Of a DNA stretch of 41,830 bases, positions 36,021-41,830 are shown piece after piece. Origin of the DNA: Methylophilales bacterium 28-44-11 (GTDB taxonomy: Bacteria; Pseudomonadota; Gammaproteobacteria; Burkholderiales; Methylophilaceae); contig NCGC01000006.1 of NCBI GenBank assembly GCA_002281475.1, positions 1 to 41,830 of the forward strand, in the 5' to 3' direction. Every line of letters starts with the position of its first letter. Within the stretch, counting starts at the first letter, position 1. Below the pieces are notes generated by a model, which ran no database searches, was not told where the DNA came from, and was given only the letters and a program-made list of their open reading frames with translations. Position numbers and translations under genes: made by a program.

Positions 36021-36050
36021 TTGATAAATATAATTTATCGTTAATATAAG
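36021..36050 (+). promoter_or_regulatory. probable ahpC promoter with overlapping palindrome
   Basis: TTGATA (36021-36026), an 18-base spacer and TATAAG (36045-36050) form a good sigma-70-type promoter 81 bases before ahpC. The inverted repeat GATAAA-N5-TTTATC (36023-36039) overlaps the -35 and spacer, where an operator would act. Confidence 0.5.
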
Positions 36051-36130
36051 TACAATCAATTTTACTTAACATCAATGCCGCGCTACAATGCGTTTATTGA
36101 ATTTTTAACCACTGAGAAAAGGAAATAACC

Positions 36131-36694
36131 ATGTCACTTATCAATACACAAGTACAACCCTTTAAAGCCCAAGCTTTCCATAATGGCAAATTTATCGAAG
36201 TCACAGACGCTAGCCTAAAAGGCAAATGGTCAGTGGTGATTTTTATGCCGGCAGCATTTACATTTAACTGCCCTACAGAAGTTGAAGATGCAGCAGACAA
36301 CTATGCTGAGTTCCAAAAAGCGGGTGCTGAGGTGTACATTGTGACAACAGACACTCATTTCTCACACAAAGTATGGCATGAAACTTCACCAGCAGTAGGT
36401 AAAGCAAAATTCCCATTGGTGGGTGACCCAACGCACCAGTTGACACGTGCATTTGACGTGCATATTGACGAAGAAGGTTTGGCTTTGCGCGGTACATTTG
36501 TAATCAACCCAGAAGGTGTGATTAAAACGGTCGAAATTCACAGCAATGAAATTGCACGTGACGTAAAAGAAACATTACGTAAATTGAAAGCTGCTCAATT
36601 TACAGCGAGCCACCCTGGTCAAGTTTGCCCAGCTAAATGGCAAGAAGGCGCTGAGACTTTAACACCATCATTGGATTTAGTAGGCAAGATCTAA
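36131..36694 (+). CDS. ahpC: Alkyl hydroperoxide reductase peroxiredoxin subunit
   Basis: AhpC reduces hydrogen peroxide, organic peroxides and peroxynitrite. The 187-residue typical two-Cys peroxiredoxin has peroxidatic Cys47 in FTFNCPTE and resolving Cys166 in HPGQVCPAKW, at the same positions and total length as the E. coli enzyme. The usual first part of the active-site strand reads FMPAAF in place of FYPADF, a mild variation. AAGGAAA precedes the ATG. It is recycled by AhpF, encoded next. Confidence 0.97.
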   Translation: MSLINTQVQPFKAQAFHNGKFIEVTDASLKGKWSVVIFMPAAFTFNCPTEVEDAADNYAEFQKAGAEVYIVTTDTHFSHKVWHETSPAVGKAKFPLVGDPTHQLTRAFDVHIDEEGLALRGTFVINPEGVIKTVEIHSNEIARDVKETLRKLKAAQFTASHPGQVCPAKWQEGAETLTPSLDLVGKI

Positions 36695-36725
36695 TTAGCA
36701 TCCTGTTTAGCAGGAAAATGGACTG

Positions 36726-36754
36726 CTACCCTCAACCTACAAGCGCGAGGGTAG
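36726..36754 (+). other. stem-loop after ahpC
   Basis: Perfect eight-base arms CTACCCTC and GAGGGTAG with a 13-base loop lie 32 bases after the ahpC stop. No T tract follows, so an mRNA-stabilising or processing element is more likely than a terminator. Confidence 0.5.
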
Positions 36755-36785
36755 TAAGTTACCAGTGATAGCAAGAAGCAAAGAT

Positions 36786-36818
36786 AAGCTTTATCCAAAA
36801 GATAAAGCTTTTATTTTC
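36786..36818 (+). terminator. AT-rich hairpin terminator or attenuator between ahpC and ahpF
   Basis: Ten-base arms AAGCTTTATC and GATAAAGCTT with loop CAAAA are followed by TTATTTTC. It would end or attenuate the ahpC transcript before ahpF. Confidence 0.65.
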
Positions 36819-36900
36819 AGCACTATTTCTCATACATGTTTTTTTAATGGTCAAGAATAGGTATGAGAACTATATTGAAATGAATTGAAAGAGAGTAAAT

Positions 36901-38484
36901 ATGGCATTAGAAGCAAATATTAAAACCCAATTACAAACTTACTTAGCAATGCTACGTGAGCCCATTGAGTTAGTCGCATCCTTAGACAGCAGCTCAGGTG
37001 CAAATGAAATGCAAAGCCTACTTGAAGAAATTGCCAGCATGTCGGAAAAAATTGCGCTGGTGCATGAGGTGGACGCACGTAAACCGTCGTTTGCCGTGAG
37101 ACGTGCGCCAAGTCACAAAGAGGCAAGTAAATCTGTAGGCGTTCGTTTTGCAGGGATCCCAATGGGTCATGAGTTTACTTCTTTGGTGTTGGCACTGCTA
37201 CATACTGGCGGCCATCCTATGAAATTGGAGCCAGAGAAAATCGCACAAATTGCAGCGATTGAGGGAAGTTTTCACTTTGAGACTTATATCTCATTAAGCT
37301 GTCATAACTGCCCTGATGTGGTTCAGGCTTTGAATATGATGTCTGTAATTAACCCGAATATTACGCATGTGATGATTGATGGCGCATTGTATCAAGACGA
37401 AGTCAAATCCAGAGACATTATGTCAGTACCCACCGTGTATTTAAATGGTGAAGTATTTGGTGCAGGACGGATGGAGTTGGATGAAATTTTAGCCAAAGTA
37501 GATACCGGTGCAGTCGCACGCGAAGCCAAAAAGCTCGATGCCAAAGCACCTTATGATGTGTTGATTGTAGGTGGTGGGCCGGCTGGAGCATCAGCCGCTA
37601 TTTACTCTGCACGTAAGGGCTTTAAAACTGCGATTGTGGCAGAGCGTTTTGGTGGCCAAGTGATGGATACGTTGGGGATTGAAAATTTTATTTCTGTCAA
37701 AGAAACCGAAGGGCCAAAACTTGTTGCTGCGTTAGAAGAGCACGTGAAATCGTATGATATTGAAGTAATCAACTTGCAACGTGCCAACGCATTGAGTGAG
37801 CCAGGTAAACATGGCAATAAGAACCTAGATTTAATTGAGTTGAAATTGGACAGTGGGGCTACCTTAAAAAGTAAATCTGTCATTCTAGCCACAGGAGCAC
37901 GTTGGCGTGAGTTGAACGTGCCAGGTGAAAAAGAATATCGTGGCAAAGGGGTTGCTTATTGCCCGCATTGTGATGGTCCATTGTTCAAAGGTAAACCAGT
38001 GGCCGTGGTAGGCGGTGGAAATTCTGGCGTAGAGGCGGCGATTGATTTGGCTAATTTTGTGGGCCACGTCACCTTGCTGCAGTTTGACACCACACTTAAA
38101 GCAGATGCAGTATTGCAAAAGAAATTACATACGCTTGCCAATGTCACAGTGATTACCAGTGCACAAACCACTGAAGTCACGGGGGATGGCACCAAGATGA
38201 ATGGTTTAACCTACACGGATCGAGTGACGGGCGAATCTAAACATTTGGAGTTAGACGGTGTGTTTGTGCAAATTGGCTTGGTGCCGAATACGGATTGGCT
38301 AAAAGGTACGGTCAATTTAAGTAAGTTTGGTGAGATTGAAATTAACCATCACAACGGTACTTCATTGCCTGGCGTGTTTGCAGCAGGGGATGTGACCACC
38401 ACTCCGTATAAGCAAATTATTATTGCGATGGGTGAAGGTTCGAAAGCAGCGTTAGGTGCGTTTGATTACATTATCCGGCAATAA
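36901..38484 (+). CDS. ahpF: Alkyl hydroperoxide reductase subunit F
   Basis: AhpF is the NADH-dependent flavoprotein disulfide reductase that regenerates AhpC. The 527-residue protein has the tandem-thioredoxin N-terminal domain (about 1-200) with its CxxC pair C134/C137 (SLSCHNCPD). The thioredoxin-reductase-like part has FAD loop [13 protein letters not shown], the active disulfide C354/C357 in YCPHCDG, NAD loop [16 protein letters not shown] and the closing [16 protein letters not shown]. All catalytic elements are present. AGAGAG precedes the ATG. Confidence 0.97.
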   Translation: MALEANIKTQLQTYLAMLREPIELVASLDSSSGANEMQSLLEEIASMSEKIALVHEVDARKPSFAVRRAPSHKEASKSVGVRFAGIPMGHEFTSLVLALLHTGGHPMKLEPEKIAQIAAIEGSFHFETYISLSCHNCPDVVQALNMMSVINPNITHVMIDGALYQDEVKSRDIMSVPTVYLNGEVFGAGRMELDEILAKVDTGAVAREAKKLDAKAPYDVLIVGGGPAGASAAIYSARKGFKTAIVAERFGGQVMDTLGIENFISVKETEGPKLVAALEEHVKSYDIEVINLQRANALSEPGKHGNKNLDLIELKLDSGATLKSKSVILATGARWRELNVPGEKEYRGKGVAYCPHCDGPLFKGKPVAVVGGGNSGVEAAIDLANFVGHVTLLQFDTTLKADAVLQKKLHTLANVTVITSAQTTEVTGDGTKMNGLTYTDRVTGESKHLELDGVFVQIGLVPNTDWLKGTVNLSKFGEIEINHHNGTSLPGVFAAGDVTTTPYKQIIIAMGEGSKAALGAFDYIIRQ

Positions 38485-38500
38485 CAGGTCGATAGACTTA

Positions 38501-38542
38501 AACCTTTGCTTTCCTTTGATTGGGGGGAAGCAAAGGTTTTTT
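38501..38542. terminator. strong terminator after ahpF
   Basis: The arms AACCTTTGCTT and AAGCAAAGGTT, extended inward by CC/GG pairs, are followed by six T residues. It lies between the convergent ahpF and surface-protein genes and can serve both. Confidence 0.9.
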
Positions 38543-39179
38543 ATTTGAGTTTTCTGCGCCTAGCTAGCCAAAAAAGGCAGATTACAGAGGCCATGAGTGG
38601 TAACGCATGTGGAACGGGAACCGCACTCGGCGCAACAATTAAGTTGTCTACTTCAAGATAATCAAATCCATTAATATTGCCTAGAATTGCATAACGGATA
38701 TTACTGGCAGAGGAAATCCCCATAAAATAATCATTATAACTGCCTGCAGTCGGCCCAAACGTTTCAATGGCAACATCTGCATCGTCGTAGGCTGTCAATG
38801 AATAAGGATAAGAGCCACTGATAAACATACCAAAAGCAGAGACGGGTGCTGAAAAATCAATACGTAATTTTACTTGAGGAATTGCTGAGACACTGCCCTC
38901 TGGCGCGGGGAATACCGAGGTGCTATATCTCAAATAATGGTTGCCAGCGCCAGCATCTTGAATAGAAATGCCTTGAATAGCCGGAACGATGGCTGGCGCT
39001 GCGTTGGAGAAAGTAACGCCAGTGGTATTTACAGAAGGGTAAGTTCCTAAAGCAATGTCATCAAAATTAATGGTGGTGCCGCCAGCAAGTGCAGGGTCTG
39101 CAATTGAAAACAATGGGCTGGCATGCAAATAGCCAGAAAATAGGCTCATGAATAGCGCAAGATACATCGTTTTTTTCAT
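38541..39179 (-). CDS. Exported protein with VPxPA-CTERM-like sorting signal
   Basis: This is a 212-residue protein with an N-terminal signal peptide (MKKTMYLALFMSLFSGYLHA) and a predicted beta-sandwich body that I cannot assign to an enzyme. It starts with a TTINFDDIALGTYPSVNTTGV segment common in PEP-CTERM proteins. The C-terminus reads VPVPHALPLM, then a hydrophobic stretch and ARRRKLK. That is the tripartite layout of VPLPA/PEP-CTERM signals recognised by exosortase and linked to surface export with exopolysaccharide. The exosortase gene is not in the window. AGGAG precedes the ATG, and a promoter lies upstream at 39207-39235. Confidence 0.82.
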   Translation of the reverse strand: MKKTMYLALFMSLFSGYLHASPLFSIADPALAGGTTINFDDIALGTYPSVNTTGVTFSNAAPAIVPAIQGISIQDAGAGNHYLRYSTSVFPAPEGSVSAIPQVKLRIDFSAPVSAFGMFISGSYPYSLTAYDDADVAIETFGPTAGSYNDYFMGISSASNIRYAILGNINGFDYLEVDNLIVAPSAVPVPHALPLMASVICLFWLARRRKLK

Positions 39180-39206
39180 AAGAATCTCCTATGTGTAAGT
39201 GGATGT

Positions 39207-39235
39207 ATTGTTCAATTCACACCTAAAATCGTCAA
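39207..39235 (-). promoter_or_regulatory. probable promoter of the CTERM protein gene
   Basis: On the minus strand TTGACG (39235-39230), a 17-base spacer and AACAAT (39212-39207) lie 28 bases before the ATG. Confidence 0.5.
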
Positions 39236-39246
39236 TCCCTTATTTA

Positions 39247-39280
39247 GGGGGGGGCTTAGATTGGTATTACTAATCTAAGC
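39247..39280. repeat. G8 tract joined to a nine-base inverted repeat
   Basis: Eight consecutive G residues (39247-39254) run into a perfect inverted repeat GCTTAGATT (39254-39262) / AATCTAAGC (39272-39280) with a nine-base loop. It is upstream of the CTERM gene promoter and 86 bases past the stop of the DUF2892 gene. No T tract follows on the minus strand, so it is not a clear terminator. Confidence 0.7.
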
Positions 39281-39365
39281 TGTGAAGACGGTTAAGCCTT
39301 TCTAGAAAAATATTAACTCATCTTTTCAATTCGCTAATGAATGACCCATCCTGTTTTGCGAATGC

Positions 39366-39554
39366 TCAGTCTGTTTTACAAGTTTTAAATCCCAATAAAG
39401 CATAAGCTGGGCAAAAGTTGAACAGACCAGTAGCCAATGGTATAACACCTATCCATGCCCACATTGGGCCACCAGCAAACAGCACCCAAGCAATCAGCGC
39501 CAAACCAGCCACAATACGTAATATTTTATCTATTCCACCTACATTGGCTTTCAT
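39366..39554 (-). CDS. DUF2892 (YgaP-like) small membrane protein
   Basis: This is a 62-residue protein with two short membrane segments separated by GGPMWAW. The DUF2892 pattern is clear: an N-terminal NVGGIDKILRIVAGLALI and a C-terminal FNFCPAYALLGFKTC, whose two cysteines are typical of the family. The ATG at 39554 (five codons inside the longest frame) is preceded by GAGGGAGA. The same fold forms the membrane anchor of rhodanese YgaP, but there is no rhodanese domain here. It diverges from pepN, and a CRP/FNR-type palindrome lies between them. Confidence 0.85.
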   Translation of the reverse strand: MKANVGGIDKILRIVAGLALIAWVLFAGGPMWAWIGVIPLATGLFNFCPAYALLGFKTCKTD

Positions 39555-39611
39555 GATTTTCTCCCTCACACATTTGTTATAAATAGACTACGCCAAAACA
39601 AATTGCAATCA

Positions 39612-39627
39612 TGTGATTTACATCACA
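39612..39627. promoter_or_regulatory. CRP/FNR-family binding site between the DUF2892 gene and pepN
   Basis: TGTGATTTACATCACA is a perfect TGTGA-N6-TCACA palindrome. Its centre is about 40 bases before the transcription start expected from the TATACT at 39647-39652, which is class II activator spacing toward pepN. Which CRP/FNR family member binds is not shown. Confidence 0.7.
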
Positions 39628-39646
39628 ATCACAACATATTCTCTTT

Positions 39647-39652
39647 TATACT
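39647..39652 (+). promoter_or_regulatory. probable pepN -10 element
   Basis: TATACT matches five of six consensus bases and lies 34 bases before the pepN ATG. There is no good -35, as expected for an activator-dependent promoter. Confidence 0.5.
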
Positions 39653-39686
39653 GTCCTACAACATAATTAGATTAAAAAGCGCTTAT

Positions 39687-41830
39687 ATGAGAACCGATGC
39701 CAGCAAAACACCCCAAACCATCTATTTGAAAGATTACACGCCAGCCCCATTTTTAGCGCAAAAAATAGTGTTGCACTTTCAGCTGCTAGAAGAAAAAACC
39801 ATTGTCACCTCAACCGTTGATTACCTTAAAAATGCGGCTAGTCAAAGCCAAGATTTAGTGTTGCATGGCGACCACCAAACCGTCACGCAAGTATTGCTCA
39901 ACGGCCAAGCGTTTAAAGATTATAGTATTGAAGATGGCAAGATGACCATTGCCAACGCGGGGAGTATTGCAGATGGAAAGTTTGTACTCACTATCGCTTC
40001 TGAGATAGATCCAGCTGGCAACACCGCGCTTGAGGGTCTATACCAATCGCAAGGCAATTACTTTACTCAATGTGAGGCAGAAGGTTTTAGAAGAATCACC
40101 TTCTTTCAAGATCGCCCAGATGTGCTCTCGGTTTTTAAAGTGCGCATTGAAGCTTATAAAAAATCCCATCCAGTACTGCTCTCTAACGGCAATTTAATGG
40201 CAGAAGGCGATTTGGAAGAAGGGCGTCACTATACCGAATGGTTTGACCCTTTCCCTAAACCTTGCTACTTATTTGCGCTGGTGGCGGGTGATTTAGTACA
40301 CATTGCGGATAGCTTTACTACTATGTCTGGCCGCAAAGTGGATTTACGTATTTATGTGCGCCCCGGCGATGAAACGCAATGCGGGCACGCTATGCAATCT
40401 CTTAAAAAATCCATGCGTTGGGATGAAGCAACCTATGGGCGAGAGTACGAGCTAGACCGTTTTAATATTGTCGCGGTGAGTGACTTTAATATGGGCGCAA
40501 TGGAGAATACTTCACTCAATATTTTCAACACCGCGCTGGTGCTAGCGCAACAAGAGACTGCGACAGATGCTGATTTTATGAGTGTAGAAGGCGTGGTCGC
40601 CCACGAATATTTTCACAATTGGACTGGCAACCGCGTGACCTGCCGAGATTGGTTTCAGCTCTCACTCAAAGAAGGCCTCACTGTATTTAGAGACCAAGAA
40701 TTTAGCGCCGATATGAATTCACGCTCGGTACAGCGTATAGACGATGTGAACGGTCTGCGCCGTATGCAATTTTCTGAAGACGCCAGCCCACTCGCGCATC
40801 AAGTGCAACCCGATAGCTTTATCGAAATCAGCAACTTTTACACCACCACCATTTACGAAAAAGGTGCGGAGCTCATCCGCATGCAACACACTTTGTTGGG
40901 CGAAGATACTTATCGCAAAGCCACAGATTTATACTTTGCGCGCCATGACGGGCAGGCGGTGACGATTAACGACTTTGTGCAATCGATGGCAGATGCGTCA
41001 GGCCGTGATATGACGCAATTCTTTTTATGGTACAAACAGCCAGGAACACCCACCTTGCAAATAAGTAGTCACTTTGATGCAGCACAGCAACGCTATTCAC
41101 TCCGCTTTAAACAATCGCAACCTGACACTTCAGGTCAACACAATAAACAACCTCTGCATATTCCAATTGCAGTGGGACTATTAGATAGCCATGGCAAAGA
41201 GGTTCTCACCACACAAGTGTTAGAAATGACTGAGCGTGAACAAAGCTTTAGTTTTGAAGGGATTAGCGCTCGTCCAGTACCTTCTTTATTGCGCGGGTTT
41301 TCTGCGCCCGTCAAATTAGTCACCGATTTAAGTGATGAAGATTTACGCTTATTGCAGATTCACGATACTGATGGCTTTAATAAGTGGGAAGCAGGGCAAA
41401 CGCTGGCATTAAGAAATATCGAACGCGTCATGACAAACAGCCAAGCCGACATCACCACATTTATTGCGGACTTTGGCAATTTAATTGCTCAAGGGTTAGA
41501 TGCAACAACAGACAAAGCCCTGCTTGCTCGCGCCTTGAGTCTGCCAGAAATCTCCGTCATTGCACAAAACCAAGCCGTCATAGACCCAGCCGCCATTGAT
41601 CAAGCGCGCACTTTTATCTTGACTGAGATCAAGCATGCGCACAAAGATGCGTTGGCAAAACTCTATGAAGCCAATGCTGACAATGGCACGTTTTCTATTA
41701 CGCCTGATGCGATGGGCAAACGTGCTTTGCGAAACGTGGTGCTTGAACTGCTAACTGCGACCAAAGGCACAGGTTGCGCAGTGCGTGCTAAAGCGCATTA
41801 CTTTAACGCCAACAATATGACCGACCGCGT
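39687..41830 (+). CDS. pepN: Aminopeptidase N, 3' end beyond the window
   Basis: PepN is the main cytoplasmic M1 zinc aminopeptidase and removes N-terminal residues from peptides. The frame is open from ATG 39687 to the window edge (714 codons and two bases of about 870). The N-terminal beta domain is followed by the catalytic domain with substrate motif GAMEN, zinc site HEYFH, and the third ligand Glu in LSLKEGLTVF, followed by FRDQEFSADMNSR as in other PepN. The Ig-like domain and the first part of the C-terminal helical domain are present, ending at NANNMTDR. No frameshift is seen. The Shine-Dalgarno is weak. An upstream CRP/FNR-type site suggests activation by starvation or oxygen signals. 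Confidence 0.95.
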   Translation, partial: MRTDASKTPQTIYLKDYTPAPFLAQKIVLHFQLLEEKTIVTSTVDYLKNAASQSQDLVLHGDHQTVTQVLLNGQAFKDYSIEDGKMTIANAGSIADGKFVLTIASEIDPAGNTALEGLYQSQGNYFTQCEAEGFRRITFFQDRPDVLSVFKVRIEAYKKSHPVLLSNGNLMAEGDLEEGRHYTEWFDPFPKPCYLFALVAGDLVHIADSFTTMSGRKVDLRIYVRPGDETQCGHAMQSLKKSMRWDEATYGREYELDRFNIVAVSDFNMGAMENTSLNIFNTALVLAQQETATDADFMSVEGVVAHEYFHNWTGNRVTCRDWFQLSLKEGLTVFRDQEFSADMNSRSVQRIDDVNGLRRMQFSEDASPLAHQVQPDSFIEISNFYTTTIYEKGAELIRMQHTLLGEDTYRKATDLYFARHDGQAVTINDFVQSMADASGRDMTQFFLWYKQPGTPTLQISSHFDAAQQRYSLRFKQSQPDTSGQHNKQPLHIPIAVGLLDSHGKEVLTTQVLEMTEREQSFSFEGISARPVPSLLRGFSAPVKLVTDLSDEDLRLLQIHDTDGFNKWEAGQTLALRNIERVMTNSQADITTFIADFGNLIAQGLDATTDKALLARALSLPEISVIAQNQAVIDPAAIDQARTFILTEIKHAHKDALAKLYEANADNGTFSITPDAMGKRALRNVVLELLTATKGTGCAVRAKAHYFNANNMTDR

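Noticed and set aside
41384..41599. 71-codon plus-strand frame near the right edge
   Set aside because: It is a shifted frame inside pepN, which is open throughout and shows conserved sequence here.
1..41830. Mobile elements, CRISPR arrays, tRNA or rRNA genes, toxin-antitoxin pairs
   Set aside because: No spaced direct-repeat array, transposase or integrase motif, cloverleaf-like tRNA or small toxin-like pair was seen; gene order is that of a conserved housekeeping chromosome.

Overview
The window is ordinary chromosome of a Gram-negative betaproteobacterium, most likely a methylotroph of the Methylophilaceae (Methylotenera/Methylophilus type). That assignment is inference. It rests on moderate GC by eye, the gene orders smg-dprA-LysM // def-fmt-htpX-rsmB-DUF4390-ntrY-ntrX and kdsD-kdsC-lptC-lptA-lptB-rpoN-hpf-hprK-rapZ-EIIA-HPr-EI, and a fused SoxYZ-like carrier. 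I see no rRNA or tRNA gene, CRISPR array, insertion sequence, integrase or phage gene. No stretch above 300 bases lacks a gene; the longest empty one is 32775-33052.

Layout. 1-787: 3' part of metF, sharing a bidirectional terminator with the leftward smg-dprA-LysM operon (849-3564). 3709-11629: rightward series def, fmt, htpX, rsmB, a DUF4390 gene, ntrY and ntrX (translation initiation and modification, membrane quality control, a two-component system). 11626-14250: xthA, a small exported protein, a HAD phosphatase and a thiopurine-methyltransferase-like gene. 14478-16267: a nitric-oxide defence pair, an NsrR-type Rrf2 regulator and the flavohemoprotein Hmp, each behind a near-identical palindrome. 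16436-29267: a long leftward block. Read in its own direction it goes from Kdo synthesis (kdsD, kdsC) through LPS transport (lptC, lptA, lptB), sigma-54 (rpoN) and ribosome hibernation (hpf) to a regulatory PTS without a sugar permease (hprK, rapZ, EIIA-Man, HPr, EI), then a DUF4870 gene and oligopeptidase A. 29436-32509: a Kef-type cation/proton antiporter and a ThiO-type oxidase. 32583-33529: a tiny membrane protein and moaC, both leftward. 33593-35907: a BepA-like M48 protease coupled to a Tat-exported SoxYZ fusion. 36131-38484: ahpC-ahpF. 38541-39179: a VPxPA-CTERM-like surface protein. 39366-39554: a DUF2892 protein. 39687-41830: the first 714 codons of pepN, cut by the window end.

How the parts work together. 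hprK, HPr, EI, EIIA and rapZ form a phosphorylation-based signalling system instead of a sugar importer, next to rpoN and hpf. The kds/lpt block makes and moves lipopolysaccharide. hmp with NsrR, and ahpCF, handle nitrosative and peroxide stress.

No wholly new multi-gene system is evident. The best leads are: a 47-codon ORF that exactly fills the hprK-rapZ gap; an NtrX whose AAA+ domain has lost its Walker A and GAFTGA elements; the M48 protease/SoxYZ pair without other sox genes; a perfect TGTGA-N6-TCACA site at class II distance from a pepN promoter; and a G8 tract plus palindrome upstream of the sorted surface protein.
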